11,452 bases of DNA from NCBI GenBank assembly GCA_039934875.1, contig JBDTLH010000132.1:1-11452 (forward strand), given 5' to 3'. This document shows, piece by piece, positions 1-6,654 of this stretch. The translations under genes and the position numbers were made by a program. The notes below the pieces were generated by a model, which saw nothing but the letters and a program-made list of their open reading frames with translations, had not been told where the DNA came from and made no database searches. The DNA comes from JBDTLH01 sp039934875 (GTDB lineage: Bacteria; Acidobacteriota; Terriglobia; Terriglobales; Acidobacteriaceae). Numbering within the stretch: position 1 is the first letter of the stretch; every line of letters starts with the position of its first letter.

Positions 1-825
1 AGCCGCGATGGAAGCAAGACCTCAGTCGCTGTAGCCGGAGTGGATATTGCCGCCGCGGAGAAGTTGAATTCCTGGTGGCAGCTTGATCACCTTCAGCAGT
101 CCTCCAAAAGCCATGCCGAACCTGCCCTCTTCGGCAAACGTGCTTATCAGGGCCTCGACAGGGGGCAGCCGCTCACCTTCGCAGGTCATGAGCTCAGGGC
201 CGGTCCCATTGCCACCATCACCTCCGGAGGTCCCGAAGAGGATCGTATCTATATCAGCCAGCAAGCCTTCCAAGACTGGACGGGCCTTGCGCCGAACCTG
301 TTGGAAATCTCCTACACCGGCTCGGCAGAGCAGATTCAATCCGCTCTAGATAAGCTTAAAGCTATATTTCGCGGCGAGCCCGTCGAGGTCCGCCCGGTGC
401 GCAAGATTGTCGCCGCCGAAGGACGCGTCATCCGCAAGACCCGCGCCATGATGTTCGCCTGCGGACTGCTGATCGCTCTCACGGTCGCCCTGTGCGTCGG
501 CTCGACGCTCACGGCATCCGTGTTGGAACGCCGCCGTGATTTCGCGCTGATGAAGGCGCTTGGCGCATCGCAAACCCTGATCAACGGGATATTCACCACG
601 GAAGCGGCGCTGCTCGGAGTGGTGGCTTCCCTGCTGGGCTTTCTACTGGGCGGAGGTCTCGCCGATCTTATTGGCCTGCTCAACTTTCATGCCTCCGTCA
701 CCCCCAGCATCTTCGCCTTCCCCGGCGTCCTGCTAGTGACCCTCATCGTCGCCCTCGGCTCCGCGCTGCTGCCCCTCGCCCATCTCCAGCAACTCGAGCC
801 GGCGGTTATCTTGAAGGGAGACTGA
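1..825 (+). CDS. ABC transporter permease, FtsX/MacB type (5' end outside window)
   Basis: The reading frame is open from base 1 to the TGA at 823-825, so this is the C-terminal 274 residues of a longer protein; the GTG at 40 is an internal valine, not a convincing start. The first ~130 visible residues look like the extracytoplasmic domain of a MacB/FtsX permease (a GGPEED motif followed by an alpha/beta stretch). Then comes an FtsX domain with three hydrophobic segments and the family motif ERRRDFALMKALGAS between the first two, followed by a short tail ending LEPAVILKGD. FtsX permeases pair with MacB/LolD-type ATPases in mechanotransmission or export. The matching ATPase gene begins 14 bases downstream, so the two are surely co-transcribed. 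The GGPEED-type ectodomain reminds me of the FtsX permeases found with the bacterial P19/FetMP iron-uptake loci, but that link is from memory. The substrate cannot be read from the sequence. Confidence 0.88.
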   Translation, partial: SRDGSKTSVAVAGVDIAAAEKLNSWWQLDHLQQSSKSHAEPALFGKRAYQGLDRGQPLTFAGHELRAGPIATITSGGPEEDRIYISQQAFQDWTGLAPNLLEISYTGSAEQIQSALDKLKAIFRGEPVEVRPVRKIVAAEGRVIRKTRAMMFACGLLIALTVALCVGSTLTASVLERRRDFALMKALGASQTLINGIFTTEAALLGVVASLLGFLLGGGLADLIGLLNFHASVTPSIFAFPGVLLVTLIVALGSALLPLAHLQQLEPAVILKGD

Positions 826-839
826 CTATTACCAAAGCC

Positions 840-2108
840 ATGCCCGATCTCCGTCCGCTAATCCAACTCGAGCAGGTCACCAAGGGCTATGCCTCACAGC
901 AGCAGACCGGCTCGCTCCCTGTCCTCGCTCTCGACCAGGTTGACCTCACCGTCGGCGAGGGCGAATGGGTCGCTGTCATGGGGCCTTCCGGCTCCGGTAA
1001 ATCGTCGATGGTGAACCTTGTCGGATGCCTCGACCGCGCCAGCAGCGGAAAGCTGATAATCGACGGGCAAAACATCGCGCAACTCAGCTCCGCCGAACTC
1101 ACGCGCTTCCGCGCCGAAAAGATCGGCTTCGTCTTTCAACAATTCCACCTTATCCCCTACCTCACTTCGCTGGAGAACGTCATGCTCGCGCAATACTTTC
1201 ACAGCATGACCGATGAGAAAGAGGCATTCGACGCGCTGAAAAGCATCGGACTCGCGGACCGTGCCCGCCATCTTCCCTCCCAGCTCTCCGGTGGAGAGCA
1301 GCAGCGCGTGTGCATTGCACGCGCCCTGATCAACGATCCGCGCATCATTCTCGCAGACGAGCCCACGGGCAACCTTGACGCGGTCAACGAAGAGCTGGTG
1401 CTGCGTGAGTTACGCGCGCTGCATGCCCAGGGACGCACCATTATCATGGTCACTCACGATCCCACCGTCGCCCGCCTCGCCGACCGCATTATCGAGCTGC
1501 ATCATGGCAAGATCGCCGCACAGAACACCTTTTCTCTCTCCGACGAGACGCAGTTCGACGAGGTGCTCGAAGAGATATGGACGCTGAACGAAAACGGTGA
1601 GCATGCCGAGCGCGGGCGCATGTACGTGGAGGGTGCGCTTCCCATGTATGTAGCGGTCGAGCGCATGGAAGCCGCCGGATTGCTCCGCCGCCGCGAGCAC
1701 CACAATGACCACGTTCATAAAACCGCAATCAATCGCTGCCACGACTCGGTCCATCCCAGCGAATCGCTGGCCGCGCACGGCGATTCCATTATCGAGTACA
1801 CCGAGCGCGGCAGGCAGCGCGCGCGCGACGTCGTCCGCCGCCATCGTCTCTCGGAGCGCTTGTTCGTGCAAACCTTCCATCTCTCTGACGAGGCTGAGGT
1901 CGAGCAGCAAGCGTGCAAGTTCGAGCACATCCTCTCTCCCGAGGCGACCGACAGCATCTGCACTTTTCTCGGACATCCCGCCGCCTGCCCCCACAGCAAT
2001 CCAATTCCGCCGGGAGAATGTTGCGTCCGCGCCGGCGGGCAACGCTGCAATCCGCAACTCATGGATGCCATCCGTGACAAGCTCCGCAACCGGCCAACCA
2101 CGGTCTGA
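840..2108 (+). CDS. ABC ATPase (MacB/LolD type) fused to a DtxR/MntR-like metalloregulator
   Basis: Residues 1-225 are a complete ABC ATPase: Walker A GPSGSGKS at 48-55, Q-loop at 100-101, signature LSGGEQQ at 149-155, Walker B ending DEP at 173-175 and H-loop His206. MacB/LolD ATPases normally end here. Residues 240-395 instead align by eye with DtxR/MntR repressors: helix 1 (EVLEEIWTL), an HTH whose recognition helix ends MYVAVERMEAAGLL, a wing, then the dimerisation and metal helices RARDVVRRHRLSERL and EQQACKFEHIL, and finally CPHSNPIP. Predicted metal ligands present are E241, E244, H335, E339, C359, E362 and H363. The wing (about 286-313) carries an insert with seven His and one Cys. 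No SH3/FeoA domain follows. The only nearby purine-rich site, GGGAG (815-819), lies about 20 bases before the ATG. The preceding gene is the matching permease. ATP hydrolysis drives the transporter. Whether the C-terminal half binds DNA or gates transport according to metal status is open. Confidence 0.9.
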   Translation: MPDLRPLIQLEQVTKGYASQQQTGSLPVLALDQVDLTVGEGEWVAVMGPSGSGKSSMVNLVGCLDRASSGKLIIDGQNIAQLSSAELTRFRAEKIGFVFQQFHLIPYLTSLENVMLAQYFHSMTDEKEAFDALKSIGLADRARHLPSQLSGGEQQRVCIARALINDPRIILADEPTGNLDAVNEELVLRELRALHAQGRTIIMVTHDPTVARLADRIIELHHGKIAAQNTFSLSDETQFDEVLEEIWTLNENGEHAERGRMYVEGALPMYVAVERMEAAGLLRRREHHNDHVHKTAINRCHDSVHPSESLAAHGDSIIEYTERGRQRARDVVRRHRLSERLFVQTFHLSDEAEVEQQACKFEHILSPEATDSICTFLGHPAACPHSNPIPPGECCVRAGGQRCNPQLMDAIRDKLRNRPTTV

Positions 2109-2130
2109 GTGCGGAGCGCTCACTGCTGCT

Positions 2131-3990
2131 CTATTCCACGGTCACCGATTTCGCCAGATTTCTCGGCTGGTCCACGTCGCAGCCGCGGCGAACCGCGATG
2201 TGATAGGCGAGCAATTGCATAGGGACGACTTCGAGGATGGGGGCGAGCAACTCGGGGGCAGTGGGGATAAAGATCACGTGGTCCACACTCTCTTTGATCT
2301 CAGTGTCGCCTTCAGTGGCGATGGCGATGACTTGCCCCGAGCGCGCCTTGACCTCTTTGATATTGGAGATGGTCTTTTCGTAGCGCAGCACGGATTCGGG
2401 ATCGTGTTCGTCTTTGGTAGCGACCACTACTACCGGCAGGCTCTCGTCAATCAGGGCGTTGGGGCCGTGCTTCATCTCCCCCGCGGGGTAGCCTTCGGCG
2501 TGAATGTAGGAGATTTCCTTGAGCTTGAGCGCGCCTTCGAGGGCCATGGGGTAGTGGATTCCGCGCCCCAGGAAGAGGAAATCCTGAGAGCGCTGATAGA
2601 TTTTCGCGAGAGTGGCGCATTCCTCGTCACGCGCAAGCAACTGCTCTATTTTTGATGGTATAAGCGTCAGCTGTTCAAGTAATGCTTTACCTTGCTCTGG
2701 AAGAATGGCGCCGCGCCTTTCGCCGAGAAAAACTGCGAGCAGAAAGAGCGCGGTGAGCTGCGCGGTGAAGGCTTTGGTCGAGGCGACGCCAATCTCCGGA
2801 CCAGCGTGGGTATAGATGACTCCCTGCGCCTCGCGCGCGATGGCTGCGCCGACCACGTTGCAGATGGCGAGCGTCTTCGATCCCTTCTGCTTTGCCTCGC
2901 GCTGCGCGGCGAGGGTGTCGGCGGTCTCTCCGGATTGGGTGATGACGACGGTGAGCGTATCGGGGCCGGTGATGGGATCGCGATAGCGGTATTCGCTGCC
3001 GTAATCCACTTCGACGGGAAGGCGCGCCAGCTTCTCGATCATGAACTTGCCGGCCAGCGCGGAGTGCCAACTGGTTCCGCAGGCGGTGATGGTCACTTTG
3101 TTGATGCGGCGGAGGTCTTCATCCGTGATCTCCATCTCGCCCAGGTGGACGATGCCGGTGTCGAGCGAGATGCGGCCCAGGGTGGTGTCGCGAACAGCGC
3201 GCGGCTGCTCGTAAATCTCTTTGAGCATGAAGTGCTTGAAGCCGCCCTTCTCCGCCATGATGGGGTCCCAGGTGATGCGCTGCACCTTGCGCACCAGCGG
3301 ATTGCCGTCGAAGTCGGTCATCTCCACGCCGCCGGGGGTGAGGATGGCGAGGTCTCCGTCTTCGAGGAAGAAGATGTTGCGCGTGTGAGGGAGCAGCGCG
3401 GGGATATCGGAGGCAATGAAATATTCGTTCTCGCCGATGCCGACGACAGCGGGCGGTCCGTTGCGGGCGGCGACCAGCTTGTCTTTGACGTCGGCGTGGA
3501 GAACGCCGAGGGCGAAGACGCCGGAGAGTTGTTTGACCGTATTGCGAACAGCTTGTTCAAGTGATACTTTAAGTTTTAGTTCGTCTTCGATCAGGTGGGC
3601 AATGACTTCGGTGTCCGTCTCGGTGGTGAATTTGTGGCCGGCGTCGAGCAGCTTCTTCTTGAGCTGCATATAATTTTCCACGATCCCGTTGTGCACGACG
3701 ACTACCTTGCCGGTACAATCGCGATGAGGGTGCGCATTCTCTTCGGTGGGGCGCCCGTGGGTCGCCCAACGGGTGTGTCCGATGCCGTAGGTGCCGTCGA
3801 GCGGATGTTGGCGAATCACCTCTTCGAGATTGCGCAGCTTGCCCTCGGCACGGCGCACTTGCAGGCCAGTGCCATTGCCGGATACGGCTATCCCGGCGGA
3901 GTCATAGCCGCGATATTCGAGCTTGCGCAGGCCTTCGATGATGACCGGCACCACGCTTTTTTGACCAACGTATCCAACTATTCCGCACAT
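2131..3990 (-). CDS. glmS: Glutamine--fructose-6-phosphate aminotransferase (isomerizing)
   Basis: GlmS makes glucosamine-6-phosphate from fructose-6-phosphate and glutamine, the first step to UDP-GlcNAc for peptidoglycan and LPS. The 619-residue protein is full length (the E. coli enzyme is about 609). After Met1, the N-terminal nucleophile Cys2 starts MCGIVGYVG, a class II glutamine amidotransferase. The glutamine-site motif HTRWATHG is at 72-79. Two SIS sugar-phosphate isomerase domains follow, with CGTSWHSAL, TQSGETADT, STKAFTAQL and EGYPAGEMKHGPNAL. The C-terminus LAKSVTVE is the family's usual ending and forms the isomerase lid. The start is fixed by Cys2 and by a strong SD sequence upstream. 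It lies 24 bases after purS and is probably co-transcribed with it. Its end converges on the ATPase-DtxR gene with only 22 bases between. I see no glmS ribozyme, and the short gap leaves no room for one. Confidence 0.98.
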   Translation of the reverse strand: MCGIVGYVGQKSVVPVIIEGLRKLEYRGYDSAGIAVSGNGTGLQVRRAEGKLRNLEEVIRQHPLDGTYGIGHTRWATHGRPTEENAHPHRDCTGKVVVVHNGIVENYMQLKKKLLDAGHKFTTETDTEVIAHLIEDELKLKVSLEQAVRNTVKQLSGVFALGVLHADVKDKLVAARNGPPAVVGIGENEYFIASDIPALLPHTRNIFFLEDGDLAILTPGGVEMTDFDGNPLVRKVQRITWDPIMAEKGGFKHFMLKEIYEQPRAVRDTTLGRISLDTGIVHLGEMEITDEDLRRINKVTITACGTSWHSALAGKFMIEKLARLPVEVDYGSEYRYRDPITGPDTLTVVITQSGETADTLAAQREAKQKGSKTLAICNVVGAAIAREAQGVIYTHAGPEIGVASTKAFTAQLTALFLLAVFLGERRGAILPEQGKALLEQLTLIPSKIEQLLARDEECATLAKIYQRSQDFLFLGRGIHYPMALEGALKLKEISYIHAEGYPAGEMKHGPNALIDESLPVVVVATKDEHDPESVLRYEKTISNIKEVKARSGQVIAIATEGDTEIKESVDHVIFIPTAPELLAPILEVVPMQLLAYHIAVRRGCDVDQPRNLAKSVTVE

Positions 3991-4000
3991 GGTTCGTCAG

Positions 4001-4008
4001 GCTCCTCT
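4001..4008 (-). promoter_or_regulatory. Shine-Dalgarno site of glmS
   Basis: On the minus strand the sequence AGAGGAGC ends about 10 bases before the glmS ATG. It is one of the few strong ribosome binding sites in this window and supports the start at 3990. It lies in the 24-base purS-glmS gap and just touches no coding sequence, so glmS can be translated independently from the shared transcript. Confidence 0.75.
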
Positions 4009-4014
4009 GCCTAT

Positions 4015-4296
4015 TTATTTGGCGGCTTTGTGGCCCGGAGGCCCGAGCGTGTAGGTGAATTCTTCAATCACCGGATTAGTAAGCACCTCGCGCGCGATGC
4101 GCTCGACTTCGAGTTCGATGGCGGACGCGTCCTGGTTCGGCGCCTCCACAAAGGTCAGCTCGAAGTACTTGCCCTGGCGTACGTCCTCAATGGCTTTGTA
4201 TTGCATTTTTTTGAGCGCGCTGGCGATGGTCGCGCCTTGGGGATCGAGCACGCTGCGTTTTAGGGTGACGAAGACCTGGGCTGTCAAAGGGGGCAT
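4015..4296 (-). CDS. purS: Phosphoribosylformylglycinamidine synthase subunit PurS
   Basis: A 93-residue protein with the PurS pattern: a beta strand QVFVTLKRSVLDPQG at 7-21, then a helix and strand with DVRQGKYFELTF at 38-49, and a second half repeating the small alpha/beta fold. PurS is the small adaptor of the three-part FGAM synthase (PurL, PurQ, PurS) of Gram-positive and many other bacteria. It bridges the glutaminase PurQ and the synthetase PurL and carries out no chemistry itself. In proteobacteria this is part of a single large PurL, so a free PurS argues against a gammaproteobacterial host. PurQ and PurL are not in the window. It precedes glmS on the same strand by 24 bases. Its ATG has no SD, but a perfect TATAAT lies 9 bases upstream. 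Confidence 0.95.
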   Translation of the reverse strand: MPPLTAQVFVTLKRSVLDPQGATIASALKKMQYKAIEDVRQGKYFELTFVEAPNQDASAIELEVERIAREVLTNPVIEEFTYTLGPPGHKAAK

Positions 4297-4304
4297 GATT
4301 TTGG

Positions 4305-4310
4305 ATTATA
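4305..4310 (-). promoter_or_regulatory. -10 box of the purS-glmS promoter; predicted leaderless start
   Basis: The minus strand reads TATAAT at 4310-4305, a perfect sigma-70 -10 hexamer. No good -35 is seen at 16-18 bases (nearest CTGGTT or TGGTTC). Transcription would begin about 6-7 bases downstream, near 4298, only one or two bases before the purS ATG at 4296. The mRNA would therefore be essentially leaderless, in agreement with the lack of any SD sequence. Confidence 0.6.
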
Positions 4311-4337
4311 GAGTAGCGAAGGTCAGGAACCAGCATT

Positions 4338-4389
4338 GAGGGAAAAGGGACAATCGCCACTCAGCGGTGCTCGCTATTCCTTTTCCCTC
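4338..4389. repeat. Inverted repeat in the purS-ppa divergent region
   Basis: GAGGGAAAAGG at 4338-4348 and its exact reverse complement CCTTTTCCCTC at 4379-4389 form an 11-bp perfect inverted repeat with a 30-base spacer. It lies between the purS promoter and the ppa start (4415). It could be an operator for a dimeric regulator, or a stem if transcribed. It has no T-run and is not placed as a terminator of either gene, since both run away from it. Confidence 0.55.
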
Positions 4390-4414
4390 CTCGTCTTACC
4401 TTACACTTAAGAAG

Positions 4415-4963
<549 letters not shown>

Positions 4964-5363
4964 GCGGGTGCAGGTTGAATCGCTAGTGTCGGAAGCTGCA
5001 CAGTTCCATTTCAAAACAGAGACCACTACCGCACCAAACACCAAGCGTCGCGCCGAGCTAAAGGATGCCCATACAAGGTGGATGCTTTCGTTAAGCGACT
5101 CTACATCGGCGAAGTGAACTTAGACTGCTGCGATTTTCCTGCGATGCAAACGAGCAGTGACCGTTTTGGACAAGCCATCTCTCAAACCTTTCAGCCCGTG
5201 AATGGGGCGGGGGTGAAGCAACCATTGCTGATGCCGCCGAATCCAGATGCGAGGATTCAGAATGGAGCGGCGCAGCGTCAAAATCGAATGTCTCCGGCGA
5301 ACAACCGCCTGCGACCACTTCTACGCAACCATCGCAGCCGTATCAAGGCGAACTTCAACCCGC
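4964..5363. other. Intergenic stretch with no supported gene
   Basis: About 400 bases between ppa and the alcohol dehydrogenase remnant. Open frames on both strands (for example 5078-5437 + and 5091-5318 -) give protein sequences without family resemblance, SD sites or domain patterns. The stretch 5278-5361 reads, in the frame of the downstream remnant, as a Pro/Gln/Thr-rich linker (EQPPATTSTQPSQPYQGELQP). This may be what is left of the exported N-terminal region of that lost enzyme. Confidence 0.5.
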
Positions 5364-5718
5364 CAGTGGGTCCGTCCCGCGAAGACTATGCTCGACCCGC
5401 TATAGCACCCTCGATCAGATCAACACCAGCAATGTGAAAGATCTCAAGGCGGCGTGGACATTCACCACTGGCATGGATCGCGGGCACGAGGCGGCTCCGC
5501 TGTATGTAAACGGCACCGTGTACGTCATCACTCCCTGGCCGAATACGTTGTTTGCTTTGGATGGAAAGGACGGCACGCTGAAGTGGCATTACGATCCTGA
5601 CCCCTCGCGCTCAGCAAAGGGGGAGGCATGTTGCGATTGGGTCAACCGCGGCGGTTCCTACGCCTTCGGAAACATCTACTACAACACGCTTCGGGAGTTG
5701 AACTATTCACCTTATTGA
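5364..5718 (+). pseudogene. Truncated, frameshifted PQQ-dependent alcohol dehydrogenase remnant
   Basis: Conceptual translation gives the N-terminal ~115 residues of a methanol/ethanol-type quinoprotein dehydrogenase (XoxF/ExaA-like family, normally about 570-600 residues). It reads QWVRPAK, then (D)YA(S)TRYSTLDQINTSNV, AAWTFTTG, RGHEAAPL, a VITPWPNTLFALD blade and ACCDWVNRG. The adjacent cysteines in this last motif form the vicinal disulfide close to PQQ. QWVRPAK (5364-5384) and STRYSTLDQ (from 5392) are in different frames; two single-base losses, one before 5385 and one after 5391, restore the expected order. Homology stops abruptly after NTL at 5691, followed by seven or so unrelated codons and TGA at 5716-5718. 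The rest of the propeller is missing, no start codon or SD is seen, and no second half occurs in the window. It is clearly non-functional. Confidence 0.8.
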
Positions 5719-5926
5719 ACTCACGTAAGTTATTCATTCTCCGATATGCCAGAAGCGCTAAACAACCCCCACTGCCGAGTTCATCGTGCGTTTATTGTGG
5801 AGCGCCAGCAACCAAACCCGCTTCTCGCCCATCCCACTCAGCGCGGCAATCCGGAGTTGGCGATTGCCGTCCGAAGATGGCCGTTTTCGGCAACCGGGAT
5901 ATCCCCTCGCAACACAGAAAAATCTC
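5719..5926. other. Intergenic stretch after the remnant; nothing recognised
   Basis: No gene, RNA or repeat is recognised. A frame that is open from 5746 into the next gene would add 66 residues before its signal peptide, which would bury the signal peptide, so this stretch is taken as non-coding 5' region. Confidence 0.5.
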
Positions 5927-5932
5927 AGGAGA
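5927..5932 (+). promoter_or_regulatory. Shine-Dalgarno site that fixes the start of the Ala/Lys repeat protein
   Basis: AGGAGA ends 11 bases before the ATG at 5944 (17 before the ATG at 5950). Together with the signal peptide that starts there, it rules out the longer open frame from 5746. Confidence 0.65.
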
Positions 5933-5943
5933 CGAAAACCAAC

Positions 5944-6534
5944 ATGATAATGACCAGCAAGAATTTGTTCCGCTATCTCAGTTTGGCAACACTCACCCTG
6001 GCAATCGCGGTGCCGTCGTTCGCGACTCCGGCTGCGCAAACTACCACGCCCAGCGCGTCGGGGCAGACTGACACCTCCACCATGACGCCGGCGGAAAAGC
6101 GTGCCGCCAAGAAGAAGGCCAAAGCCGACGCTAAGGCCGCAAAGGCCAATGATGCTGCCGCTGCGCCAACCCAGACCGGCACCGACACCATGACGCCGGC
6201 GGAAAAGCGCGCCGCCAAGAAGAAGGCCAAGGCCGAAGCCAAGGCCGCCAAAGCCAATGAAGCTGCCGCCGCTCCGGCTACAACTTCCGCGGAAGCAGCG
6301 CCAACCGCAACCTCCTCGAAATCGATGGCGAAAAGCGCTCCCGTCGCAAATTCAACCCCGGCCCCAGCGGCGGGCAGCGGCATGGTTTGGGTGAACACCT
6401 CTACCGGCGTCTATCACATGGAGGGCGATCGTTACTACGGCAAGACCAAGGAGGGCAAATACATGACGGTGGAGGAAGCCGATAAGGCCGGCTACCACGC
6501 CGCCAAAAAGGGCGGTCACACGAAGAAGCAGTAG
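5944..6534 (+). CDS. Secreted Ala/Lys-rich protein with two 36-residue repeats and a YYGKTK-type C-terminal domain
   Basis: A 196-residue protein, not assignable to a known function. Residues 1-30 form a signal peptide (MIMTSKNLFRYLSLATLTLA, then a likely cleavage near SFA-TPAAQ), so it should be exported. Residues 46-117 are two tandem 36-residue units beginning TMTPAEKRAAKKKAKA, very rich in Ala and Lys and probably helical. A Thr/Ala/Ser-rich linker follows, then a C-terminal domain of about 50 residues: MVWVNTSTGVYHMEGDRYYGKTKEGKYMTVEEADKAGY in outline (shown here only by its key words VWVNT, GVYH, YYGKTK, KYMT and AGY). I recall small secreted proteins with this domain in Acidobacteria and Proteobacteria, where HCPG and a terminal Cys are usual; here both cysteines are lacking. 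A basic, envelope-located, polyanion-binding role is only a guess. Confidence 0.8.
   Translation: MIMTSKNLFRYLSLATLTLAIAVPSFATPAAQTTTPSASGQTDTSTMTPAEKRAAKKKAKADAKAAKANDAAAAPTQTGTDTMTPAEKRAAKKKAKAEAKAAKANEAAAAPATTSAEAAPTATSSKSMAKSAPVANSTPAPAAGSGMVWVNTSTGVYHMEGDRYYGKTKEGKYMTVEEADKAGYHAAKKGGHTKKQ
6079..6294 (+). repeat. Two tandem 108-bp coding repeats
   Basis: Unit 1 (6079-6186) and unit 2 (6187-6294) both begin ACCATGACGCCGGCGGAAAA and encode 36 residues each (TMTPAEKRAAKKKAKA then an Ala/Lys helix ending NDAAAAP or NEAAAAP). Differences are mostly synonymous or conservative (Asp/Glu), and divergence grows towards the end of the units. This indicates an in-frame duplication maintained under selection for Ala/Lys content. 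Confidence 0.85.
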
Positions 6535-6588
6535 CAGGCAAGGTTCAATCGCCTCCCCCGCCTTCACGCGTACGCGGGAGTTGTAGAG

Positions 6589-6629
6589 ATCCTGAGGATG
6601 CAGCAAAGGGCGCGCTGCATCTTCAGGAT
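6589..6629 (+). terminator. Strong hairpin between convergent genes, probable terminator
   Basis: ATCCTGAGGATGCAGC (6589-6604) pairs with GCTGCATCTTCAGGAT (6614-6629) around a 9-base loop. The only imperfect pair is G6596-T6622, which is a G-U wobble in plus-strand RNA but a C-A mismatch in minus-strand RNA. The stem therefore favours the plus-strand transcript of the repeat protein. It sits midway between that gene's stop (6534) and the scoB stop (6655). There is no T-run after it, so it may act as an mRNA 3' end stabiliser or a Rho-associated stem rather than a classic intrinsic terminator. A perfect palindrome CGCGTACGCG lies just before (6567-6576). Confidence 0.65.
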
Positions 6630-6654
6630 TGACAATTAGCGATGTACCGCACCC

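Noticed and set aside
1410..2123. A 237-residue minus-strand open frame across the ATPase-DtxR gene
   Set aside because: It is antisense to a well-supported coding region with clear ABC and DtxR motifs, and its own translation has no family resemblance. GC-rich third positions create long antisense frames.
2109..2130. Terminator between the converging ATPase-DtxR and glmS genes
   Set aside because: The 22-base gap holds only the short palindrome AGCGCT with no room for a loop and no T-run.
2692..3564. A 290-residue plus-strand open frame inside glmS
   Set aside because: It is the shadow of the conserved glmS gene; no SD and no recognisable domain.
3991..4014. glmS-type ribozyme or riboswitch upstream of glmS
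   Set aside because: Only 24 bases separate purS and glmS, far too few for the ribozyme fold.
4326..4331. GGAACC upstream of ppa as a second ECF-type promoter
   Set aside because: No CGTC-like -10 element lies 15-17 bases downstream.
5078..5437. A 119-residue plus-strand open frame before the dehydrogenase remnant
   Set aside because: No SD, no domain pattern, and it runs in another frame across the QWVRPAK to STRYSTLDQ remnant.
5746..5943. N-terminal extension of the Ala/Lys repeat protein by 66 residues
   Set aside because: It would place the signal peptide in the middle of the protein, and the SD at 5927-5932 points to the ATG at 5944.
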